From contig CM055104.1 of the NCBI GenBank assembly GCA_029204225.1, positions 55,740,538-55,804,537 on the forward strand: DNA of 64,000 nucleotides. Direction: 5' to 3'. The notes under the pieces were generated by a model, which was not told the DNA's origin, made no database searches, and saw only the letters and a program-made list of their open reading frames with translations. Of this stretch, positions 30,832 to 41,654 are shown one piece after another; the first letter of the stretch is position 1; every line of letters begins with the position of its first letter. Position numbers and translations under genes: made by a program. Source of the stretch: Diphasiastrum complanatum. Its lineage: Eukaryota; Streptophyta; Lycopodiopsida; Lycopodiales; Lycopodiaceae.

Positions 30832-32310
30832 AGCTAATCCAAAGAATAAACATTGTGGAGGGAATGAAAGTGGAATTGGAGGGAGTGGACAAACAATGTT
30901 AGTAGAAACGATGGTGGTGGTTAGTGGAGAGGTCAGACTTCTTCCTGACTGATCCGCTTCTTTGGGTTCATCATCGCTGATCTCCATCAGGTCCGCAGCA
31001 TCAAAATATTGTGATGTGTCCAAAGTATGGACTTGTTGGGCCTGTGGTTGTTGGGCCTATAATTGTTGGGCCGCTCCTGTGTCTTGGAGAATGTGACTCC
31101 CCCCTCCCCCCCACCAAAGAATGTGTCGTCGATGAGTGTGGCGGGGTTGGCGTCGTAATCAATAGTGGTGGGGTTGTGGCTTGGTCTGGTGGCACTAGTT
31201 GGGTTGTTGTGCCCGTGTCTGCTGCTGCGGAAGATGTAGCTACTCCATCAGCCCCGTCAATGATGTGTGAGGGTGATGAGTGTTGCGGAGAGGCTGTGTG
31301 TGAGGTGGAGCTCCAATCATCAGAATCTAAGTCCTCGGATTCAGTGGCATCAAGTGATGTCCTCTTTGCTTGGAGCTTTCTTCTTATTCTTTGTTGCCAT
31401 GTGTCAGACAACTGGGCCTTAGATGTGTCGGCCTGCTGAGCTGTTGAGGATACCTCTGCTGCTGGAGCTGGTTGAGGGCTGGGTTGCTTCTGTACCAATG
31501 TGATGATACTGGTGTTTGGCCATTTGGGTGGTTGTGTTGTTGGTGATGTAGTCCGTGAGTGGAAACACTTGGATTTCTTGGACTCAATAGGAATGTCCCA
31601 AGCTTGGTCGGCAACTTGTAAGTGTCGTTGAAGGTTGGGCCCATTGTGCACCTGATGGAATGTGATATCTATCATGAGGTATCCCAGGACTGTGGTCCTG
31701 CTGCTTGTTTTTACACAGTCATGAAGGCAGTTCAAAGCAAACTGTGCCCAATCATAAAAGTTTTCGGCATGCAGTCGAGAATCTGCCATCATGTGGAATA
31801 AGGACATAGGAACCCATAACACCTTCGTTCATGGACATTGTGTGTACTTAGTGAAGTATGCACACACAGCTGCTAGTTGTGGATCATTATCACTTTGAGG
31901 CAATACCCATCTTTATTCTTCCACTTTTCCACTGATGGATCAATATATATGAAATAGGCTATTTGCTCAATCTTGTGGAGCGTCTTGGTAACAGTATTTG
32001 GTCGACGAGGGAACCCAAAGGGATGCAAGTCTGCCGTCGCAAAAGATATATTATAGACATAGTTCCTGACAGGGAAAAATATAAATTGGCACGACCTTGC
32101 AGTAGTATTAAATTGGCATACACCATGTGTAGCAAGTCCGGACTCTGATATCCAGCTAGGACAAGAATTCGGAACTCAATCACCTTGAAAAAGAGTTGTG
32201 CCTACTGGTACCAAGTCTGCATCTTGGCAATATCCAAGTTGCACATCTAGATGTCGATCTTATTTGCATCTGGGTCATCTGAATTGGAACTCTGGTTGGA
32301 GGTCATGGTG
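30832..32310 (-). pseudogene. Unidentified degenerate minus-strand reading frame
   Basis: From an ATG near 32307 the minus strand gives MTSNQSSNSDDPDANKIDI, then, through several stops, a structured-looking region (FFKVIEFRILVLAGYQSPDL, MVYANLILLQGRANLYFSLS, MMADSRLHAENFYDWAQFAL, TVLGYLMIDITFHQVHNGPN) and a long Ser/Thr/Pro/Gln-rich tail with an acidic ESEDLDSDDW. At least three or four in-frame stops are visible (for example after NKIDI and TWYQ). It lies downstream of 25-bp minisatellite sequence that resembles a gypsy LTR, so it could be the gag-like ORF of an unusual element or a decayed host gene. I recognise no family. The plus-strand frames overlapping it are mirror products. Confidence 0.4.
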
Positions 32311-32367
32311 AAAAACTGGAAAAAATATGTTCTGGAAAAAATGGCTCAGTTGAGATTGGAGACAGTG

Positions 32368-32640
32368 ATAATAGTGGCTTCAACTCGGTTGAGATGTGAT
32401 GGGGAGGCATCGGTCGAGATGGAAGGGAAGGACATTGGTTGAGATTGGATCAGAAGGGGGTCAGTCAAGATTGGATCAGAAGGGTTCGGTCAAGATGATG
32501 GGAAGGCGTCGGTCGAGATTGGAGAGAAAGGGTTCGGTCAAGATATGATGGGAAGGCTTCGTTTGAGATAGCAGCGGTCAAGATGGCGATAGAAAGCGTT
32601 TCGATCGAGATGGTGGTTGAAGGGTTTTGGTTGGGATGGT
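32368..32640. repeat. 25-bp minisatellite, block 1
   Basis: About nine or ten degenerate units of 24-27 bp built on CGGTCGAGATGG / CGGTCAAGATTGG. The core is the same as in the blocks at 33231 and 51955. Confidence 0.75.
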
Positions 32641-33230
32641 GGTTAAAATTTGTGCAAAGGGGAGGTGTGGGAAAAGGATGTATGTGTAAGGAAAAAAAAA
32701 AGCAATGGAGTGAGGTTGGGATCTGAGAGCAGATAAATGATGTAAAATGGCTGAAAGAAGCAAGATGTATGGATGCGGGTTGAGTATGGAAGGTTGAAGA
32801 GTGGAAAATGATGAAGACGGTGGGAACAGAATGGTGTAGGTGGTGAAGGAACAAGTGGTTGTGAAAACGTGGATGATGATGTTCTCAATAGTGGAACAGG
32901 AGCGTAATGTATGCTCGCGTGCCACTACCCCTCAGGTGTGCAAAAATTTTCAAGAAAAATGTGTTCTCTGCCAGTGATGTTAGGTTTTGAGTGAGTGGTG
33001 ATGGTGCTCTATAATGATAACAAACCAGGATGGTGGAAACTTGGTGGAGGTAGAGTGTAACCAAAGACAGATGCATGTAACAGGAGAGTGCCAGAATCGA
33101 ACACGGGATCAAGAAGATCATTAGCAGATAGTCGCAAGAAACTCCAAAATTTGCACTTCGTTGGGGTACAAATGGCATCGTTGTAAAATTATTTATGGTC
33201 ACCGTCGTCTGGAGATGTGACGTGATGGCT
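32641..33230. other. No gene seen between minisatellite blocks
   Basis: Minus-strand frames here are Ser/His/Phe-rich and low in complexity. By position this is probably LTR or sub-terminal sequence of the gypsy whose integrase is at 33990-35230. Confidence 0.4.
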
Positions 33231-33615
33231 CCGTCGAGTTTTGAGTTGGAATCTCTGGTTGAGATTGGACTTGTGGCCTCCGGTAGAGATTTGAGTTGTG
33301 GCCTCCGATCAAGATTTGAGTTGTGGCCTCCGGTCGAGATTTGAGTTGACGTCTTTGGTCGAGATGTGACGTGAAAACCTCCGGTCGACATCAGAGTGAA
33401 AACCCTCCGGTTGAGATCTGAGTGAAAACCTTCGGTCGAGATTTGAGTTGTGACCTCCGGTCAAGATTTGAGTTGTGGCCTTTGGTTGATATTTGAGTCA
33501 TGGCCTTTGGTTGATATTTGAGTTGTGGCCTTCGGTTGAGATTTGAGTTGTGGCCTTCGGTTGAGATTTGAGTGGAAACATTCGGTTGAGATTTGACTGA
33601 AAGTCTCCATTGAGA
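33231..33615. repeat. 25-bp minisatellite, block 2
   Basis: About 14 units of TCCGGTCGAGATTTGAGTTG plus TGGCC (about 25 bp), with variants GTTGATATTTGAG and GTTGAGATCTGAG. The unit length is not a multiple of three, so open frames through it are not conserved coding sequence. Confidence 0.85.
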
Positions 33616-33989
33616 AATGGATCTCTGTGATGGAAGTGGAGAATTCCATGAGGGAAAATATGACTGTGGCTCAATTAAGAAGTTCTCATTGAAAAGAAAT
33701 ATACCAGTGACTAGATGTATACTATGATTGGAAATAATGAGATATTATTAAGACAGAAATGAGGTATGTCAAAAGTGTGACAAATTTGTCCTTGTGATGT
33801 AGTCTATCATTTGTTGACCTAGAACACGCATGACAAATGAGATTTATAGAAAAAAAAGATGCACATAAAGTAAATAAATACAGGCATGAATTATAAAACA
33901 AGAAAAGGATACAAAAATAGGCATGAAAAAAGACAATAACAAAGCAAGAAAAAAAATGTTATATATATACCAAGGAATTAGGGTTAAAT

Positions 33990-35230
33990 GGGGTCAACAA
34001 AAAACAACTCCTTGTAATACCGCTGTAGACGACCACCATTGACGACAGTGTCTAGGAGTATTCCGTCAAGTGTTTTCAACTGGACTGCACCATTAGGAAA
34101 GATTTATTGATAACATATAGTCCCTCACTTCGGAATTTCAATTTTTTGGGGTGCTTCTTCGATGTATAAAGAAGCACCTGGTCACCTAAGTGTAAATCCT
34201 TGTTGCGTAAGTGATGGTCATGCCAGGCTTTTTGACGTCTTTTGTTAACTTGTGCATGGTAGGATATGAGTCTTGTTTCGCATAACTGGATTAACGTAAA
34301 TAGCCTTGTTGCTCAATTGTAGCTTTCTCACAGAGATCTGTAGAGAAGGCTTTCATGACTCTTAGAGAAGGTACTAAGAACTTAACAGACATTACTGCCT
34401 CTTGACCATACACGAGATGGAATGGGGTAACCCACCCTGTGGCTTTCTTTGGAGTAGTGTGATAAGCCCAGATAGCTGAGAAGAGTTTTGTTTCCCAATC
34501 GGAGCGACTTGTCTCTACTATCTTTGTCAATATCTTACAGATCGTCTTGTTAGTGGACTCGGCCTGGCCATTACACCTAGGATAGTACGGGGTACTCTTT
34601 CGATGAACTACAAGGTAATGGCATAGAAAATTATCAATGACGACATTTAAAAAGTGTGTGGCGCGATCACTAACTAGCTCAATAGGACAACCAAAACGTG
34701 TAATAATGTTTTTGTAAAGAAAACGCGCTACAGTCTTTGCGTTGGCGTCCTTTGTTGCCCAAGCTTCAACCCACTTCATGGCGTAATCTATGGCTATTAG
34801 GACATAACAGGTTTGGGTGTGTTTTGCTGCTAGGATGATTGGTCCAACAAAGTCAATTTCCCATTTATGGAAGGCTTCGCCTTCTATAATGGGAGTCAAA
34901 GGTGTGAAGTCTGCTTTCGTATTTTTCCTGGCTCGCTGACAGACATCACATGTTTTAATGACAACAAATGTGTCTTTAAATAATGATGGCCACCACAAGT
35001 CTGCTCGAAGGATAATCTTAGTTGTCACTTCAGCAGAGAAGTGACCGTCGCCAATGCCCTCATGAGCTTGAGATATGATAGGTCATATCTCAGATTCATA
35101 AGTGCATCGTTGGATAATACCGTCAAAGCCCCTTTTGTAAAGTTGTCCTGCTATTAGTTGAAAGGGTGCTGCTTTAAGTATCGCAAACTACTTGAGTTCT
35201 TTAACCATGATTGGACTTTAGTTGTTGAGG
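33990..35230 (-). pseudogene. Ty3/gypsy integrase (Gypsy-H)
   Basis: The minus strand encodes the zinc finger (AHEGIGDGHFS near 35060, then CDVCQRARKNTK) and the core with Asp in WEIDFVGPI, Asp in ELVSDRATHF and Glu in CNGQAESTNK, so the D-D-E triad is kept. The C-terminal part continues through stops to KLKFRSEGLYVI and LDGILLDTVVNGGRLQRYY near 34000. The core frame 35028-34291 is 245 codons without a stop. Stops lie near 34291 and beyond, and upstream RT and RNase H are absent, so the piece is a truncated element. It is a close relative of the integrase at 52570-53790. Confidence 0.9.
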
Positions 35231-35592
35231 ACTTTTGCCTAGAACACATTAGTTCAAGAATAAGATTAACATTTTGCATGTTCGTATGCGCCTACATCGA
35301 ACATATCATAGATCCTTGCTAACAACTTAATCAATCAGAATGTAATTCCTTTGAGCTACTCTGATAACATCTCATTTGTAGAACACTTTATATTCGATTT
35401 GATAGAGGAAGAGGCCTTGGCTGCTTACAAAATGTCTATTGACAACTAGATTCTCATTCAAACCAATTTCATTTGAAATAAGTCAATAAAGTATCAACTT
35501 AACATCTTTTAAGAGCTATCTCCTTGGGAAACGATCTAATTACTACATAAATATAGCAATTTTGTGTTGGTATATTACGACATATACCAATT
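35231..35592 (+). mobile_element. Probable partial 5' LTR of Gypsy-36k
   Basis: This lies between the end of Gypsy-H integrase and a PBS. The end CTCCTTGGGAAACGATCTAA...TATTACGACA resembles the U5 end of plant gypsy LTRs. No second copy was found, so the extent is inferred from position. Confidence 0.45.
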
Positions 35593-35594
35593 TT

Positions 35595-35612
35595 TGGCGC
35601 CGTTGCCGAGGA
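35595..35612 (+). other. Gypsy-36k primer-binding site
   Basis: TGGCGCCGTTGCCGAGGA is an intact plant-type gypsy PBS, followed by a gag reading frame 70-90 bp downstream. Confidence 0.9.
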
Positions 35613-35675
35613 TAGCCAAACAAAGTTGATGCAAACTGACATTTCCATCTCCATCCCTAGTGCATATCAGATAGA

Positions 35676-36975
35676 GCTGCTTGACTAGAAAGATATCGAA
35701 AACAAGAATTCAGGAATCTTTGCAAAGAGGAGAATCACCTTTCTTGAATTTTAATCCTAAAAACCTATCGAAAAATCCTCTTCTTAAAGCTTCTGCTGTA
35801 GCTGAACCAGAGTCAAATCCAGTTCCAGAGCTGATTATAGAAGGTCCTGCTCCTCGCTTTACTTCAATTTCCAAGATCAAATATGATTATTTTAAAGAGA
35901 CGTCTTCAGATGATGTTGATAGTTACATTTTGTAGTCAATTGCTAACTCGAATAATGAAGGTGCTGATGCAGACAAGCTGTTGTTTTTCCAGGTCTTCTG
36001 AGAAAGTAAGCACGCATATGATACAATCAAGTTGAACCAGGACGTGTCGCCACCTGGGTACTACAGAAAGATGTGTTCTTAAACTAGTTTAGAGAAATTA
36101 GTTACCAGAATTCTTGGATGACTTAATAATGTCCCGAAGAAGAAGAAAGAATCGCTTCGAAGGTATACACGAAAAGTAAAGAATCTGATTGGAAAACTAA
36201 CTGGTATATACCTTGTCGCAATGTAGATCGAGTGGGTTTTGGCAGGTTTACCACCAAAACTTGATCGATACTTTAGACAAGGAGATATGACTTCTTTAAC
36301 AACAATCATAGCAAGTGGTGAGAATTATGAGACTTCCAAGTTAGCACGTAAAAGACGTTCTACCAGACGTACTCAGAAATCTAAGCATGTCTCCAGTGAC
36401 AGTGAAGATAAATCTAAATCTGAATCCAATTTAAGTTCTTCCAGTTCTGATTATGATTCTAGTGACTCATTAGACACAGAAACCGATGATACCGATCGAA
36501 GAAAGAAACGAAAGTCTAAACTAAAAGAAGATGGTAAAAACCATGAAGATAAGTCTTCGACCTCTAAAGTTGAAAAGATTTGGAAAAGTAACCTGGCTGA
36601 CCTTATAAGAAATTCAATGCTCTGAATATTCAGATTTTAGAAGTTGTAGACAAGAGACCGAAAGTTTTTTCTTCGAATTCAGGACTTTGGTGTACGAAGT
36701 GCGGTACATCTGGACATTCTAAAGAAGAGTGTAGATCTGTGAATGTGAAATATGTCGAAGATCCTTCTCAGGAAGTTCTTTTTATATTTTAAAATGATGC
36801 AACTACCAATTATGTTCAAGGTTCTACAACACCATTCCAACAAGGCAAACCAAAGTTCGCACCAAAGAGACACAACCCACCAGAATTTGTTGGTCCTTCT
36901 AGTTTGAATAAACCTGTTTTGAAAAACTGTTACAATTATGGTAAACCTGGACACTTTTCGTCAGACTGTCCGCAG
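35676..36975 (+). pseudogene. Gypsy-36k gag with two zinc knuckles
   Basis: Frames 35681-35935 (ESLQRGESPFLNFNPKNLSK) and 36239-36625 (MAGLPPKLDRYFRQGDMTSL followed by a Lys/Arg/Ser/Asp-rich tail with SDSEDKSKSESNLSSSSSD) represent parts of gag separated by stops and shifts. Near 36690 there is a canonical knuckle CTKCGTSGHSKEEC. Near 36930 a second reads CYNYGKPGHFSSDC, its second Cys changed to Tyr. Sequence then passes directly from SSDCPQN into RNase H at about 36978. Two-knuckle gags with a basic/acidic hinge occur in several plant gypsy lineages; I do not name one. Confidence 0.8.
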
Positions 36976-38460
36976 AACATGTTGATCATTACACTTTAGA
37001 GTATCTTGTTGATAAACCTGATTTATCTGGACGAATAGCTCGATGGGTTTTGTTGCTACAAGACTTCACTTATCAAGTAGAGCTTCATCAAGGAAAGTAT
37101 CATACCGATGCTGATTATCTTTCACAGCTTAGTACAAAAAAGATTGAAAAACCATTAAATGATGACTTTCCAGATGAAAATTTATTCGAGATATCTTCTA
37201 CGAATTCTTTATATTATGATATTATTATTTATCTTAAAGATTAGATATATCCTGAAGGATATGATTTGGAAAAGAAGACAATATTTCAATATAAGATTGC
37301 ACCTTATACTATCACTAACAATGTTTTGTATAAGCTTGGTGCAGATCATGAGCTAAGAAGGTGTCTTAAAGTGGAAGATATATCACAGGTTATTCAAGCT
37401 TTACATTCCAAAGACGCTGGTGGCCATTTTGCCTTGAAGAACACTGTTAATAAGATTTTGATCACCAAGTATTGGTGGCCTACCATGTTCAAGGATGTTA
37501 GGATGTTTCTATTTATATTAGATCTTGTGATCCATGTCAGAGATCTGGTAAACCAACCAAATCTATGAATTGGCCGTTGATGCCAATCATTCCACTTGCA
37601 CCATTTGAAAAGTGGGGGATTGATTTTGTCAGACCAATTAAACTAGTAACTCAACACATAAAATGTCGATATTTTTAGGTTGCGATGGATTATGAGACGA
37701 AGAATGTTGAAGCGAAAGTGACGAAATAAAATGATGCAAAAACTATCGCTGCTTTTCTATTCAAGTCTATAATTACACGTTATGGGTGTCCTCTTGAATT
37801 AGTTAGTGATTGTGGCACTCATTTTCTAAATGATACAATTCATTTACTGACGACATATTTTCTGATCAAACACAGAAAGACAACCCGGTATAATTCAAAA
37901 GCCAATGGTTTAACTGAAAGAGCGAATGGTATTTTATGCAAGATCCTTAACAAGATTACTGTTGCACATGCTACAGATTGGGATCAAAAGCTACCTTCAG
38001 TGCTCTGGGCATATAGAAACATGGAAAAAACTACAATGAGACAGACTCCTTATTTCCTTACATATGGTATGCATCCAATTCTTCCGATCGAATTCGAGGT
38101 GTCAACTTTTCGAATACAAGCAGAATGAACAGAAGAAGATTGTATTAATGAAAGACTATTAACTATCGAAGAACTGTCCAAATCACGAAGCAATTCGATG
38201 AAGATTACAGAGAGAATACAGGAGGCGCGAAAGAAAAAGCATGATACTCGTATCAAAACTGTCAATCTTAAGGTTGATGATTATGCTTTGATATATGACA
38301 TCATCATTAGAAATTTTCTGGAAAGCTACATATGAGATGGATGGGGCCGTACAAGGTTATTGAAGTATTTGAAAACGGTTCTATTCAACTTCAGTCATTG
38401 GATGGTGAATTATTGCCAACATGTACTAACGGTTCCAGACTGAAGAAGTATTATCTTTGA
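36976..38460 (+). pseudogene. Gypsy-36k RNase H tail and integrase
   Basis: After a deletion junction near 36978 the sequence encodes the end of RNase H (EYLVDKPDLSGRIARWVLLL, VELHQGKYHTDADYLSQL) and then integrase: ALHSKDAGGHFALKNTVNKI and CDPCQRSGKPTKS (HHCC finger), KWGIDFV, ELVSDCGTHFLND, KANGLTERANG (D, D and E of the core kept), TPYFLTYGMHPI, and a C-terminal GPYKVIEVFENGSIQL, ending in KKYYL-stop near 38460. Several stops and shifts are present (near 37244, 37500, 37678, 37728, 38130). Protease and nearly all of RT are missing. Confidence 0.88.
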
Positions 38461-39600
38461 CGAAGGTTTTTGAAGAGAGAATCTTTTGAGAATTTTTTGA
38501 GAATCCTTCATGAATCTTTTTGAGGATCCATCTTGAATTTTTTTTTTCTTATTCTCAAATTTTTCTTTTTATTCTTATAATTATTTAAGTAATTGTTATT
38601 TATTATTTTATTCATTTTTTTTTTGATTTAGTGAATCCTTTTATTAAATGCATATTTGTACACGTGTGATAAAAGGTCATTCATAATTATATCCATATTT
38701 ATGACCACGTGGAAGACTGCGTAGGTGTGATTATCTTTTTAAATTTTAACAGTCTTAATTTAACTCAAGATTATCTTTAGCCACCGCTTTTATTTACAAG
38801 TGACTATTGTCAAATCATACTGCCACGTAATCAGCTTCTCCACTTTGTCAGTCTTAAACATTGTAATTTCTATTTTCACTTCACACTTTCTTTTTACTCT
38901 CTTGCTCTTTATCGCTCATTGTTCAAGTGCTCGCTATCCATCTTCTATCAATCTGCTATCACATTCGTGATCAAAATGGACGCAAGTGCGAGCATTAGCG
39001 TTGTCGCGGGAGCGCGTGTGTGGGTTTAATTTGTGTTCGTCCTCACTTCGTCTTCTTTATCGCGAACAATTTTCTGTCTTTAATTTTCTTTTGTGCGGAA
39101 GCCCTTACAGGATCCCAGACACTCGACTACGCATCACAGAACATATTATATCCTAGCAATCATGACACACAGCACAAGACGAGATACACAAAAATAGAGT
39201 GACTATATTATCAGTTTTAGTTTAGAGTGAATTTGTCAGTGTCTCGCTCGTTGGCGGAATGACATTTTACTCTTTTGCTGTGTTCTGCTCGTTGGCAGAC
39301 TTTCATGCATAGCTATGGTGTCCTTAGTTTCTTACTTTGTTCGCTACGTCTCTCTATGTCTCTTATAGATCTCTGTTTTCTCGTCTTCTAGATATGATCC
39401 AGAGAGGATCGTTTATACCTCCACTATGTGGAGTTTACAAGATAGCTAAACGTTGAATTACATGACGAGTTAATGCTAATCAACTAGTTAGTTAGTCTCC
39501 GTCGTTGCTACTCATTTCAGCTGGGCGTGAAGCCCGTTGAGCTGCCAGTTGGCAGCACAAAAGATTTTTCTTCGTCTGATTCGTAATCTCCCCTTTGCTT
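38461..39600. other. No gene seen; probable LTR material
   Basis: Between the end of the Gypsy-36k integrase and the LTR of Copia-D. It contains T-rich sequence, two related phrases (CTCGTTGGCGGAATGACA near 39248 and CTCGTTGGCAGACTTTCA near 39287), and no coding motif. It is likely the 3' LTR of Gypsy-36k and/or the distal LTR of Copia-D, but no paired copy was found. Confidence 0.4.
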
Positions 39601-39854
39601 TCGTTCTTTTCGTTTCTTTTCATGGTTTTCGTTTCGCGTCCCTTTTTGCGGTTTGCGGTCCTGGAGGTGCGTTTGCGATTCGCGATTGATTTACGAATCG
39701 TTTGTGCTTTGAGTCAAAGATACGTTGACTGTCGCGAATCGTTCTCATTTGTGCTTCGAGTCAAAGACACGTTGACTATCACGAATTGTTCTTGTTCGAC
39801 CTTCGTGTCTTGTTCGTGCTGCGACAAAGTTGTAGGAGTTCACCATTTTTGACA
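39601..39854 (-). mobile_element. 3' LTR (start) of Copia-D
   Basis: The minus strand reads TGTCAAAAATGGTGAACTCC from 39854, directly after a polypurine tract (39855-39864, GAAGAGGGAG-type: CAAGAGGGAG). A 47-bp unit beginning TTTGTGCTTYGAGTCAAAGA is duplicated at 39701 and 39748. The far end of the LTR was not located. Confidence 0.65.
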
Positions 39855-39864
39855 CTCCCTCTTG

Positions 39865-41560
39865 AACCTTGTAGCTTTGTTTGTTCAATCCAATTGCCTC
39901 TCTTTGCTTGGTAAAGAGTGGCTTGTCGAGCGGTTTCGTGAAGAGATCTGTAATCATATTTTCTAATTTTATGAACTGGACCTGGAGCACTCCTTTCGAG
40001 ATCAAATCTCGAATATGATGGTACTTCAGAGGAATGTGCTTTGTCTTTTAATGGAAGACAGGATCTTGGGACAGATAGATGGCACTCTGAGAGTCCATCA
40101 TCATCGTGCTTGGCCCCTCTTGTGGTATCTCGATTGCCTCCAACATCATTTGCAGCCACACTACCTCATTTGCCACTTTCGAGACTATGACATACTCAAC
40201 TTCGCAAGAGGATTGAGCTACCAAGGTTTGTTTTTTTGCATATCTAACTGATTGCAGCTCTGCACATCCTCCAGTAATGGACTTGCTGTCATCTTTGCAG
40301 ATCGCCCAGCTCGCATCACTGTAGTGATGCAGCTCGAATCCTTTCTTTTCATTTCTAGCTCTGTAGGTTAATCCAACATTCTGGGTACCCTTCATATACT
40401 GTAGGATTCGTTTGGCCAGTTTTCAATGTGCTAGACCAGGATTAGAATTGGCTCAATGCATAAACAGAGAAGGCCAGATCGGGTCTGGTACAAATTGTTA
40501 AGTATATCAGACTACCGATTAAGTTCTGGTAGGGTATACCTGCCATCTTCTGTTCTTTCTCTTCTATTTTTGGGCAATCATGTTTCGTGAGCTTGGCTCC
40601 AGCTATCATTGGTGTGGCTTTTTCTTCACAGTCCATCATGTGGTATTGCTTCAGCACTTTTCTGGCGTATTCTGACTGACTCAAGTGCATCTCGCCATTT
40701 GTTCGATCTCTTCTAATCTCCAGCCCTAGGCATTTTGTTGCTTCTCCAAGATCTATGATTTCATAGTTTTCAGAAATCTGACTCTTCGTGTCTTTGAACA
40801 ACATCAAGGAATTTTCTATCATCAGCGAATCATTCACAAAGATGGTCAGTATCACAAAATCCTTTCCTACTCTTTTGATGTAGACATTATAGTCTGGTTG
40901 AGTAGGATTGAAGTCTAGGGACTTCAGAAGACCATCAAGCTTTTTATACCAGGCTCGTGATGTCTGTTTTAGACCGTATATGCATCTCTGCAATTGACAG
41001 ACATATTGTATGTTGTCGGGGTCTTCATAGCCTTCAGGTAGCTTCATGAAAATTTTCTCCTCTAGATCTCTGTGGAGAAAGGCTGTTTTCACGTCAATCT
41101 AGTGAATTTCCAAATTGTACTGTGTGGCGTATGCAAGGAGCAGCCTTATGCTTGTCATCTTGACCATGGGCGAATATGTGTCGAAATAGTCGACACCATA
41201 TCTCTTCGTATAGTCTTTCACAACAAGTCTTGCTTTGTGGCGGCCAATGGTGCCATCTGATTTCAGCTTTTTCTTGTACACCACTTGTAGTCGACTACTT
41301 TTCTGTTTTTTGGTAGTGGCTCTAATATCCATGTCTTGTTTCACCTCATCGACTCGATCTCTTTTGACATTGCCTATTTTCAGAATTCTCCCTCTGGAAT
41401 CTAGATAGCTTATTGGTATGTAGCTGGATCTTCTGTGAAACTACAGTATTCGAACTGTGTGTCTTCGCTTTATTGAAGATTTTCAGAATAGCGATCTGGA
41501 GGTCTTATTTGTCTTGTTGACATTCGAGGTTCGTTTCATTGCTGCTTGAACATTTCTTGT
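39865..41560 (-). pseudogene. Copia-D RT and RNase H
   Basis: RT (41560-40442) starts with a NKTWIL hinge, then VYKKKLKSDGTIGRHKARLV, YGVDYFDTYSPMVKMTSIRL, IDVKTAFLHRDLEEKIFMKL and CIYGLKQTSRAWYKKL. The catalytic box reads FVNDSLM instead of YVDDxLI, so one catalytic Asp is Asn. RNase H (40395-39900) has HHYSDASWAICKDDSKSITG, LVAQSSCEVEYVIVSKVANE and DSQSAIYLSQDPVFH, ending KPLFTKQREAIGLNK and a polypurine tract. Stops near 41100 and 40440 break it. Gag, protease and integrase are absent: RT runs straight into the PBS region of another copia element near 41640. The subfamily differs from Copia-A, B and F. Confidence 0.9.
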
Positions 41561-41642
41561 TCGTGGGGTCTACTAGCTTTTAGCACCAAAACTTGCTAAA
41601 AATGGATTTGCATTAGATCAATGGCTTATGCTCTTGTACTTG

Positions 41643-41654
41643 GATCTGATACCA
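41643..41654 (-). other. Primer-binding site of Copia-D2
   Basis: GATCTGATACCA (minus TGGTATCAGATC) differs from the canonical initiator-Met PBS at one position (TGGTATCAGAGC) and abuts an LTR-like end TGTGAAAGTACTG at 41655. Less than 100 bp of internal sequence separates it from the Copia-D RT. Confidence 0.75.

Noticed and set aside
31011-31439. Plus-strand 142-codon Val/Gly/Ser-rich frame
   Set aside because: It mirrors the Ser/Thr/Pro-rich tail of the minus-strand frame 30832-32310, and its composition is explained by that.
33231-33649. Repetitive frames through the 25-bp minisatellite that look like a repeat protein
   Set aside because: The unit length is not a multiple of three and the frame drifts from unit to unit. 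This is non-coding tandem repeat.
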